Assembly: GCA_009731375.1 (NCBI GenBank)
Contig: BJOX01000317.1
Coordinates: 492,155 to 556,154 of the forward strand
DNA length: 64,000 nucleotides
DNA from: Paulinella micropora
Lineage: Eukaryota > Cercozoa > Imbricatea > Euglyphida
Reading direction: 5' to 3'
The notes beneath the pieces were generated by a model, which saw only the letters and a program-made list of their open reading frames with translations, did not search any database and was not told the origin of the DNA. This document shows, piece by piece, positions 55,275 to 64,000 of the stretch. Each line of letters begins with the position of its first letter. The stretch's first letter is position 1. A program made the translations under genes and the position numbers.

Positions 55275-55385
55275 TAGGCCTAGGCCTTCGGTTTAATGAA
55301 GTTAACAATTTAACCTCTGGTCTATCCATACAAATCGTTAGCTCAAGAGCTATTGATTTAACTAGATGGTGACCTACGTCTCAAG
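55275..55385. repeat. 110-base direct repeat D, copy 2
   Basis: Same orientation as 50508-50620. It lies at the 5' end of LINE 2 (minus strand). Confidence 0.85.
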
Positions 55386-55427
<42 letters not shown>

Positions 55428-55759
55428 ACTACCACTACTACCACTACTACTACTACTACTAGGCTAGGCTAGGCTAGGAAGGGTAACTGTTTTTTCTTAT
55501 TCAACCAACGGGAAAAACGATAAAAATAACCCGATAATGATGCAGTGTTTGCAATCATAACCGCGTCAAATTTATGTTTTAACCCGAATTACAGCTTCAC
55601 CATAAGAGTGGAGAGCAGAACGTATTACACAAATCGCAAACACAAGGCTTTTTTGATTTAACTAGGTAATCCTGATCCACTGTTTTGCCGGAAAGTTGCA
55701 ACCCTAATTTTTCAATTGGGAAAAATTCCGACAGGGTTCGAGAATCGAACCTGGGGCTT
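55386..55759. other. CTA repeats and unique spacer
   Basis: (CTA)n at 55386-55460, then 300 bases of unique sequence ending in gggttcgagaatcgaacctg, a palindrome that includes a B-box-like motif on the minus strand. No gene seen. Confidence 0.5.
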
Positions 55760-55763
55760 AAAG

Positions 55764-55832
<69 letters not shown>

Positions 55833-55842
55833 GCTGCTGCTG

Positions 55843-55881
<39 letters not shown>

Positions 55882-55885
<4 letters not shown>

Positions 55886-55920
55886 AAACACCACCACCAC
55901 CGCCAACCAGCAGCACCACC

Positions 55921-55955
<35 letters not shown>

Positions 55956-56125
55956 CACTACCCAGAGCCGCCCTTGCCTAAAGAAGAAACACAAATTCAA
56001 AAGAAATCAGTGCAAACCGAAGCAAAAAGTGGTAAGAATTGAAATAAAACAATACAATTTACCTTTTCCTCAAACCTCTTTTTGTCGGCACGGCGTTCCT
56101 CCACAGTATGGAGCCTTTTCGACAT
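55882..56125 (-). CDS. Small two-exon frame MSKRLHTVEERR, inverted copy
   Basis: Exon 1, 56125-56063, encodes MSKRLHTVEERRADKKRF-EEK. An 85-base intron (gtaaat ... cttctttag, 56062-55978) follows, then exon 2, 55977-55882, encoding ARAALGSGSSS..., ending AAGWRWWWCL and stop TAG. Length 52 residues. The frame is kept across the intron in this copy and in the plus-strand copy at 56815, although the Ser/Gly part is a (GTA)n microsatellite. Charged helix followed by a low-complexity tail; function unknown. Confidence 0.5.
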
Positions 56126-56339
56126 GACAAACTCAAAAAAAAAGTGCCACCCCAAAAACGGTTGCAAAATCGGTTGCAAAAAAACACAATGGTTCACTGT
56201 GTTGCGAAGTTGCAACCAGTGCATGTCACCCAAAAACGGTTGCAATGATCAATTTGGAACATTACGGTTCACCGTAAATTGCGTACAATTCTCACCCCCA
56301 AAATTCGTTGAAGTTTGGCATCCGGAACATTTTTTTGCA

Positions 56340-56685
56340 CCAACCCTGAAGTTTGTCCTTTTGCTTTGTTCTTGTTGGACATTCTCTTGTTTTTTATTGC
56401 TTTCGTGTTTGCGCAAGGGCAGCAGTTCACTGTTTTTGTTTATTTTTTCCCCTTGCTTTCTTCCTCTTAAACTGACATATCGAAAAGGCAACTCCACACT
56501 GTGGAGGAACGCCGTGCAGACAACTAAAAGAGGTTCGAGGAAAAGGTGAATTGTATCGTTTTGTTTCAATTCTTGCCACTTTTTGCTTCGGTTTGCGCTG
56601 ATTTCTTTTGAATTTGTGTTTCTTCTTTAGGCAAGGGCAGCTCTGGGTAGTAGTAGTCGTTGGCGACATAATGTCTTCCACATGA
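56340..56685 (+). pseudogene. Degenerate copy of the MSK unit
   Basis: Matches 56690-57000 in order, including the upstream ttgcttt-cttcc stretch, exon 1, intron and exon 2 start. The ATG is ATA (56475), and exon 1 has a base change and indel that break the frame (CAGACAACTAAAAGAGG). Exon 2 ends early. Confidence 0.7.
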
Positions 56686-56814
56686 AGTTTGTCCTTTTGC
56701 TTTGTACTTGTTAGACATATTCTCTTGTTTTTTATTGCTTTCGTGTTTGCCCAAGGGCAGCAGTTCACTTTCTTTATTTATTTTTTTCCCTTGCTTTCTT
56801 CCCCTTAGACTGAC

Positions 56815-57046
56815 ATGTCGAAAAAGCAACTACATACTGTGGAGGAACGCCGTGCCGACAAAAAGAGGTTCGAAGAAAAGGTAAATTGTATTGTTTTGTT
56901 TCAATTCTTGCCACTTTTTGCTTCGGTTTGCACTGATTTCTTTTGCATTTGTGTTTCTTCTTTAGGCAAGGGCAGCTCTGGGTAGTAGTAGTAGTGGTGG
57001 TGGTGTTGGTGGTGCAGCTGGTTGGCGGTGGTGGTGGTGTTTGTAA
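56815..57046 (+). CDS. Small two-exon frame MSKKQLHTVEERR
   Basis: Exon 1, 56815-56880, encodes MSKKQLHTVEERRADKKRF-EEK; intron 56881-56965 (85 bases, gtaaat ... tttcttctttag); exon 2, 56966-57046, encodes ARAALGSSSSGGGVGG then AAGWRWWWCL and TAA. Total 48 residues. A second acceptor-like ttcttccccttag just before the ATG suggests a 5' UTR intron or an internal exon. (GTA)n follows the stop. No known family recognised. Confidence 0.5.
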
Positions 57047-57049
57047 GGG

Positions 57050-57052
57050 TAA

Positions 57053-57136
<84 letters not shown>

Positions 57137-57202
57137 TGGTAGTAGTAGTAGTGGTAGTAGTAGTAGTAGTGGTAGTAGTAGTAGTGGTAGCAGTAGTAGT
57201 GA

Positions 57203-57237
<35 letters not shown>

Positions 57238-57333
57238 CTACTACTACTACTACTACTAGTACTAGTAGTCGTAGTAGTCGTAGTAGTAGTCGTAGTAGTA
57301 GCAGTAGCAGTAGCAGTAGTAGTAGTAGTAGTA

Positions 57334-57410
<77 letters not shown>

Positions 57411-57412
57411 TG
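57050..57412. repeat. GTA array
   Basis: (GTA)n with GGT, GTC and a short (CTA)n inversion at 57238-57258. Confidence 0.95.
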
Positions 57413-58247
57413 GACATCACCCCCCGAATTATCCGGTAAAAAACTTATTTATAGATTTCGTCTGGCCGGACACGTCTGAAATGCCAATTTGATCCTGGTT
57501 TGGCGGCTTTTTGTCCTTGCGTCACTGAGCTAATATAACGAGACATCATTCTCTTTTTGAGGACTGTGATTGTTTATATTACCGACTTACTCTTCCATTG
57601 AGCTATCGTTGGGGATAGTATTTGGAGTCCATAGCTAAAGGCTGATTTCTTTTCTGATCTGTCGTACAGACATCAGATAAGCACAAAAAAAATTTTAGCT
57701 GATCTGTCGCACAGACATCAGACGAAAACAAACACTCCTACTCATCCTCAAACAAAAAACTTACAAACAAGCAATCAATTTGTCACAAGCTGGCATAACC
57801 TTTAGCCCTTGTGCACATTTGGGTTCTGTGTGCTCTTCTACAAGACACCAGACCACACCTACTCCACTCCCTTTTGCTGCTTGCATAAAGCCAAGTAGGA
57901 CAAGTGCGAAACAAACATCAGACAAACACACAGACAGAGGAAAAAACGAGCAAAGCACTCTCACTCTCTGTTCTGAACCATTTTCCTTGCATTTTCTCTG
58001 CAGAAACAAGAGGAGATAACACATCTCTCACACAAGAGCAAGACAAATATCGAAGCACTGTCCGACGATAGACTGACTTCTACAAAACAGCTCTTTTGAC
58101 CAAACTATCGTTATCTGTGTAGGGCCTGACGCCCCATAACTATTTCAACAGAGAAAAGGAAGAAGGAGAAGAAGGTTGCATAGAGTGATAAGAATAACAG
58201 AAGAAAAAAAAAAAAAAAAAAAGCAGACGTGACTCTCATAACATAAG
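57413..58247. other. Leader or 5' LTR region of the gypsy-type element
   Basis: About 830 bases with no gene. It contains a direct repeat gatctgtcg(t/c)acagacatcag at 57657 and 57700 and an A18 or longer run at 58203-58221. By position it should hold the 5' LTR and primer-binding site, but without the 3' LTR, which is outside the window, its limits cannot be set. No clear tRNA primer match was found. Confidence 0.45.
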
Positions 58248-60870
58248 ATGGAAGACGAGAATGAGCAGGCTGGTGTGACACCAACTGATTATGGTCCTAG
58301 TGAGGGAGGAGAGGAGCAGGAGACTCAGTACTCAGAAGAGAGGGGGGATAGAGATGGAGAGGAGAGAGAGGAGTATACGTATACAGCCGATGTAGAGTCG
58401 ACAGGGGGGGTAATGCACAAGAAGCGAGTGCAGGTCAGACTGGAGGCTCTGCACTGACAGAGGCAGAGAGAGAGATGGAGGATGTTGGCCAGAATATCCC
58501 AAATACATGGGAACAGTTGGCTACATATGATGATGAAGAGTCCTTCTTCCTTAACTACCCAACCTATTATAAAACACACATCTACATTCCTTACGAGAAA
58601 AGGAATAGACCAGGACAAGGTCAAAGCAACCTCCTGATCGAAATTCCCGGCCTTGCGAAGCCTCTCTTCAACAAAGTGAGGTTTGAGCACGAAAGAGTGC
58701 CATTGCAGGATATCAAGTATGGCGACACTCTTACACTGTGCGACATATACGACATATCTGCAACACTCTACGCTGCTGTGCTCGTTGCGGAATTTTATGA
58801 ACGCACAAACATACAGTGGAAAAATAAACGCACAACTGCAGCATGGCTGTCTGTCTGTGGTGTCCCCACTGATATCAAGAATCTAGAAAGAAAGTTCGAA
58901 GGTAGAAACCAAAGTGGCATTGAGTTTGCCCTTGAGGCTTTTGTAACTGCCTTCACACGGGCTTACAACGAAATGTACAAAGCACTGAAAGACAACACAA
59001 GGCAACATCCTGTTTACGAGGAGGTTGACCAGTCTTGTCAGGTGCTTGAACGCCTCACACAACTCCATAAGGGCCTCTTTGAGGGGAAGGAGCAAAAACC
59101 AACATGGAAACAATGGGCCCACACGAAGAATCACACTCTCATTAAAGGCCCTCTCACAACAATCCCAAATAATAACAGAGCTGATAAGTCTTCCATGAGA
59201 GAAAAGGCACACTTCCTCTCTAGTGCCACAGGGCTTGCACAGTTCGTGACTCATCTAGCACGACAGGTGAAAGAAGAAGAGACGAGACAGAAAGAGGAGA
59301 AGGAGCAGAAGGAGAAGATAGCTGTGGCAATGGCAGTAGCACGGGTGGCTCCACAGCCAACGGCTCCACCTACCACATCTAACCCAGCTCCCAAGAAAGC
59401 AGGAGGAGGACCCACAGGAGGAGGACCCCAAGGGGGAGGGACAGTAATTAACTTGACTGACTCCCAGAAGAAAAAGCAGGCGCTGCAGGCAGCCCTAGCT
59501 AAAATCAAAATTGGGGGAGGGGGCCTTAAGCTCTATGCTATCACTGCCAATGAGGCTGACACAGAGAAGACCCTCATGACTAAGCTCAATGAGATGGACA
59601 GATGCTTCCAGCAAAACCAGTGTGAGGTGGAGCAGGAGTATGAAGTCCTAGAACATCTCTGTGATCGATCCCTCCTTGGAGCTGGTTTTGATCGTATAAC
59701 TTACGAGAAGTACAGAGGAGAGGAGGAGCTAGCAAGGAAAGGTGGACATGCAGAGATGAGTTGTACTCTGGCCATTGCTGCCCTCATTCGATACTTTAAG
59801 GCAAGTGGATACCAACACCTGTGCACGGGCACATTGATTGGGTTTGAAATTTTGACTTAGTATCGGAGCAGTTGCAGTCTGTCACTCAGCTTGCATCTGT
59901 CTTAACAAATGTGGTCACCCAGTACACTCTCTTTTATAACCACAAAGCCATACTCCTATATTTCCTCAGTGCTTTGCACGTCTACAACAAAAATAAGCTC
60001 ACACTGCTCATGCAAGACTGCAAAACCTTCGACAAGGTAAAGCACTTGAACTTTTTGGAGATGAGCGTCTTTGAGGCCACGACTAAGGCCGTGAGCCCAA
60101 AAATGTTGTGGACCGAAGTAATGACCGCTTGTCAGAGGCTCGACAGCCAGACAGCATCCTTGATCGGTTCTGCATCGGCTTCTGCTCAACCGCAAGCCGC
60201 ACATACGCAACGATCTCTAGGAAAGCGACCAAGAGAGAACAGTCGTGAAGCTAACACACCTTGTATTCGTTGGTGGGCACGGGCAAAATGCTTCAAACAC
60301 ACAAATAAGAAATGCCCGTACAACCACGATGTCGAGGACACCCGCATCCGAAACACACTCCTCAAGAACGTACGGTCGGACGAAACCAACACCGTCGCCG
60401 TTCTGCGCCGACTGCGCAAGGATCAGGGGTGGAAATTACAGGATGTCGCGGACCATGACCACGAACTAGCTGACGCGATCAATTCTCTTTTCGCTAGAGA
60501 TGATCAGAAGACGGCAGCCATAGAAGCCGCAAGTAGAGGAAGAGGTGGAACACGAGGAAGAGGAGGAGGGAGAGGAATCAATCGAGGAGGAGGAGCCCCT
60601 TTCGCACGAGGCACATACACTCGCGGGGGGGAGAGAGGATTTGTGAGAAGAGGAGGAGGAAGAGGTGTATTTCAAGGTAGAGGAGGAGGAAGATGGGTTG
60701 GCCGAGGTGGATACGGCAGCGCAGAGCGCCCGTACCACAGAGATGGGGGCTGGGCAGACGGCTCGAGCTCAAGCTCGAGTTCCTCAGCACCACAGGCCTA
60801 TGCGACATCAGGCGCAACCACTACCGACACTGATGCCGACTCAGGTAACAGATTTGAGGTAGTCCAATGA
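58248..60870 (+). pseudogene. gag with CCCH finger and RGG tail (two frameshifts as read)
   Basis: ATG at 58248 starts MEDENEQAGVTPTDYG. The first 55 codons run into a seven-G run (58404-58410), after which the frame continues shifted to TAG 59858-59860, then shifted again at TTTT (59850-59853) to the end. The middle is an unrecognised capsid-like domain. Near the end C-x8-C-x7-C-x3-H (60262-60327, starting CIRWWARAKC) resembles a CCCH zinc finger, not the usual CCHC knuckle. An RGG/GRG-rich tail of about 60 residues follows (GGTRGRGGGRG and more), as in RNA-binding proteins. Both breaks fall in homopolymers, so they could be sequencing errors. Ends with TGA at 60868-60870. Confidence 0.75.
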
Positions 60871-60874
60871 CTAG
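60868..60874 (+). promoter_or_regulatory. gag-pol stop with UGA-CUAG readthrough context
   Basis: gag ends CAA-TGA and the next codons CTA-GAG stay in the same frame as pol, which has no stop to the window end. UGA followed by CUA(G) is a well-known high-readthrough context in animal and viral mRNAs. Use here is inference. Confidence 0.65.
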
Positions 60875-63800
60875 AGAAGGAGGGAGAAAACAGAACAACA
60901 TGCATTGCACGATACACCGTTGTGCAGGTCCCAACCAAGGGTACCAGTGAGTCTAAGAGCCCACAGCAGGCCACAGACCAACTCAAAGGTAGTACAATAC
61001 CAGTACACCCATCACGACAACAAACAGTGCATGCTGCTAATAGGCAGGCGAGTAAAGCGCTGGCAAAGAGAAAGCAGGCGGGCCTGTCGCAGCCACAGCC
61101 GAAGAAAGTAAGAATAGAACCGGCAGTTAATCTTATCAACTTGCCGAGACAGACAATAGACAAGGAGGATGGAGGACATCAACCTCTCCTCACGGTCTCA
61201 AACAGAGAAAGCAAGGACAATCATCCTTCGCCTGTGAACAATACCCAAAAAGACATTACAAAAACGGCGGAAAGGGAGGAGGAGGCGAACCTCGAGAAAA
61301 GGATACAGATTTTAGAACACAAGCTCCTTGTATTGGCCTTAAAAAGTCACCGGCCAGACGCTTTATGCTATACGAACCTTTTTTGTGAAACATTAAATAC
61401 CTTTATAAACGTTGGTAATGATACTATGGCGAATATTAATATTGTCGGCCGGAAATTTACTACGAAACACCATGCGTGGTTAGAAACTAATATGAAAAAA
61501 TCATCTGGCACCTTGAAAGGAGTTAGTAGTCGGACGGATATAACGGGCATCATCACTTTAAATTTTAAATTGAAATCCGGACGAGTATATCGAGTGGACT
61601 TGTACGTTGTCCCCGAATACCACGGATCTGTTCTTTTGTCGTACGACCAACTGGCGACAATGAACGTAGTGATTGATTGCGCCGCCAAAAGAGTCATATA
61701 CGGCGTAGAGCCAGGAGAAGAATATACTGTCGACTCTCTCCATGCTATTGACTCATACGAGGCCCTACACCTAGGGGTAGCATCGGAAGGGAAACAGGTG
61801 GCCATTACACACGCATATGAGGCATATATGCCAACGGACGCGGTGTCTAAAGATGGTTCAAACCTGTCAGACAAGAGAGAGGCGGAGGTCTATACGGCTA
61901 CAGTCTCTACACAATGGGATAAAAAGTCGATAGACGATCTCATTGAAAAGAGGAAAGAGGAGATTATATGCATGGGAAAAAGGTGCCCATCGTTGGCGAG
62001 ATTTGAAGAAGGAGCAGGGGCCGATGTATATATTACCAACGGGTATTGCTTTCAGGTAAAGGTGGAAGAGAAGGACAGACAGGAGTTTATACCGAGGAGA
62101 AGGGGACGACTCCCTGATATCCCGGCAGAAGATATTAAAAGCTTTATTACCGAATTCTGGGGTGACGAGCCTACGTGGCCGCGCTCACTGACAGAAGTGA
62201 AAAAGTGCCTGCGCACTCTTTTTGAAAATAATAAACCATATACGGTCATACTCCCGTACAATGAGAAGGCGATATGGGCGCAGGAGATACGGGACCGGCT
62301 TATTGATCATCCGATACCGGTGCCCTCACGGAAGCAACACTTAGTGGTGGCTTGTCGTCTCGGGACTCGTGAGCAGAGCAGTGCATACAAGCGGAAGCTC
62401 AGAGACCAGGACAAAATGAAATTGATTCCTCAAGCGTTCACATGCTTCGATGGTTTCTACACCCGAAAAGCTCCGTTGCAATATGCGAGATTAATAGATA
62501 TGTTGGTAGGTCTGGCGGAGGACGACGAACCAGACACTGCCACATATGAAAAAGCGGGAATGGACGATATATCAGAAGAAGAGGGCTTGGAGGAGAACAG
62601 AGCACCCCTCAAGCATCACAAGAGAATGTCAGAGGAGGAGTTTAAGGCGGCGATAGACGAGAAATTGGCAGGAGGAGCAGGTACGGAGAAGGAGAAAGAG
62701 GTTTTGAAAGAGAGATTGAAGGCGAACAAAATGATTTTTGACCCCCCTCAAGCGGGATGTGTCAAGCCGGAAGACTTCACCGCGGTTATTTGTAAAATAC
62801 CAGGTGCTGAGCCTTCACCGGCGCCACGACGGGCAAATCTGAGTATACATGAAGCAAAGATCGCAGAAGAACAAGCGCGGCAGTTACTCGATGAGGATTT
62901 CATTGAGAGATCGACATCTCCAATAGTTTCCCAACCGAGACTGGTGCCTAAACCGGGAGGAGAATGGCGCTTAACGGTTAACTATGCCCGCGTCAATAAA
63001 ATTTTAGAGGAGGAACGAAATCCATTACCTACTCTTGAAGAAGGAAGGCGAGTATTGCGGAACGCCAAGCTATACTCAGTCATTGATCTGAAGAATGGCT
63101 TCTGGCAAATTCCACTGGATGAAAAGTCCAGATGGCTGACTGCATTTGTAGTAGGAATGGAGATATATCAGTGGAAAGTACTTCCGATGGGACTCAAACA
63201 GGCCCCGGGACTCTTTCAGAAAGCGATGCAAAGCATGCTGAGTAGCAAATATGATGACCAGACAGAGGGAGGTTTCATGAGGAGAAGAGGACAGAAGGCG
63301 GGAGAGTACGCATTTTGTTACATCGATGACATTATCGTGTACTCCAATACGATGGAAGAGCACATCGACCATCTAACAGACATTTTCAGGCGTATCAAAC
63401 TATTTGGCCTGAAATGTAATTTGAAGAAATGTCAACTCGCAAAGACAAGCGTGACATATTTGGGGTACGAAATCTCTTACAATAGAGTCTCGATATTCAA
63501 AGAAAAGAGGGAGGAGATCATGAGCCGACAGAGGCCGAAGAATCGCACAGAGCTGCACTCATTTCTTGCGATGGCGCAATATTACAGCCAGTTCATACCC
63601 AATTGGGGTGCAACTCGGGCTAAGTTGGAGAGAATGATCGACTTCGGTGATTTTGAGAAGTGGGATGATGAAGCCTTAGAAGCGTACAACACGCTCAAAG
63701 ATCTCATCTATAAAGATCCGAAGGATGGCGGACTCGTGCTGATGATGCCCGACTTTTCGAAGCAATTCGTAGTCGACACAGACGCATCAAAGTTCGCGAT

Positions 63801-64000
63801 CGGCGCAGTCTTACAACAGGAAGATGAGGAGAAAAAGTTGCGCCCGATCATGTTTATAAGTAGAAAGTTGTGCTCGGCGGAGCGAAACTATTGTACGAGA
63901 CAGAGAGAGGCACTGGCGGTGGTCTGGGCCCTCAAACGGTTGAGAGAGTATTTATGGGGTGGACCTCAGTTTATAGTAAGGACTGATCACCAGAATTTAC
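60871..64000 (+). CDS. pol polyprotein: protease-like, reverse transcriptase, RNase H (partial)
   Basis: One open frame of 1043 codons, no stop, runs off the window. First 150 residues: basic linker. At 61420-61431 D-T-M-A followed by NINIVGRKF aligns with the D-T-G-A start of retropepsins but has Met for Gly; the rest (YRVDLYVVPEY, LLSYDQLATMNVVID) fits a retropepsin fold. RT from about 62880: RLVPKPGGEWRLTVNYARVN, YSVIDLKNGFWQIPLD, LPMGLKQAPGLFQKAM, CYIDDIIVYS (catalytic DD). RNase H from about 63760: VVDTDASKFAIGAVLQQ, REALAVVWALKRLREYLWG, RTDHQNL. It copies the element RNA into DNA. No ATG at the start; expression is expected as a gag-pol readthrough product. Confidence 0.9.

Larger units (their letters stand above)
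50931..55385 (-). mobile_element. Two-ORF non-LTR retrotransposon (LINE 2)
   Basis: Minus strand, about 4.4 kb. A 5' leader (repeat D plus (AGT)n) precedes ORF1 and ORF2, with 3-base spacing TAA-GCC-ATG between them. ORF1 is a coiled-coil RNA-binding type protein; ORF2 has endonuclease and RT. The layout and RT motifs suggest a CR1/L2/Jockey-type element; exact clade needs a tree. One in-frame stop in ORF1 and one frameshift in ORF2 were found. Confidence 0.88.
57480..64000 (+). mobile_element. Ty3/gypsy-type LTR retrotransposon, truncated by window end
   Basis: gag (58248-60870) and pol (60871 to beyond 64000) in the order gag, protease-like, RT, RNase H, the typical Ty3/gypsy order with integrase expected further right. 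RT has YIDDIIVYS; RNase H has DTDASKFAIGAVLQQ. The left limit is approximate. Confidence 0.85.

Noticed and set aside
57560-57620. A-box-like gatagctcaatgg on the minus strand as a tRNA or SINE head
   Set aside because: No B box at the right distance and no fold.
58110-58150. Primer-binding site tgacgcccc for the LTR element
   Set aside because: Only a short partial match to common tRNA-3'-end complements and no LTR end defined next to it.
59845-59860. Programmed minus-one frameshift site in gag
   Set aside because: AAATTTT is present but not in the reading register required for a slippery heptamer; an indel is simpler.

Overview
This window looks like a repeat-swollen nuclear locus of a eukaryote, probably a protist or alga. 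It has spliceosomal introns, non-LTR and LTR retrotransposons, and a very large load of microsatellites. Nothing looks prokaryotic. I cannot name the species from sequence alone. Most long open frames are simple repeats read as protein. The real genes are cut into short exons (7 to 229 bases of coding sequence) separated by microsatellite-filled introns. I recovered them from splice sites and codon-phase continuity.

Two divergent host genes share a promoter region of about 430 bases at 21989-22416. The minus-strand gene (start 21988, stop 3026) has about 15 exons. It encodes a multi-pass membrane protein that I read as TMEM33/Pom33-like, with an acidic and serine-rich N-terminal extension and a C-terminal CVVM that fits a CaaX prenylation motif. 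The plus-strand gene (start 22417, stop 46454) has 17 exons that join without a phase break into a 325-residue protein. It has a signal peptide, two canonical EF-hand loops and a C-terminal HTEL that fits an ER-retrieval signal. Both products point to the endoplasmic reticulum.

The most striking feature is at the exon edges. At least 14 edges in both genes are copied 1 to 10 times into the neighbouring intron, each copy carrying the splice acceptor or donor plus part of the exon, with microsatellite between copies. Acceptor-side copies lie upstream of the exon and donor-side copies lie downstream. I call this splice-edge amplification; I know of no described equivalent.

Mobile elements: a broken APE-type non-LTR retrotransposon (25.1-30.3 kb) in an intron of the EF-hand gene; a second, two-ORF non-LTR element on the minus strand (51.0-55.4 kb); and a Ty3/gypsy-type LTR element entering from 57.5 kb and running off the right end. 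Its gag and pol are separated by one in-frame UGA in the context UGA-CUAG. Smaller items are a tRNA-headed SINE, a 340-base dispersed repeat, several palindromic elements and two inverted copies of a small two-exon reading frame (56-57 kb).

The flanks (1-3.0 kb and 46.5-50.9 kb) are AT-rich, share a 270-base repeat family, and include five copies of a roughly 190-base satellite. Seven assembly gaps are present; one hides the end of an exon.
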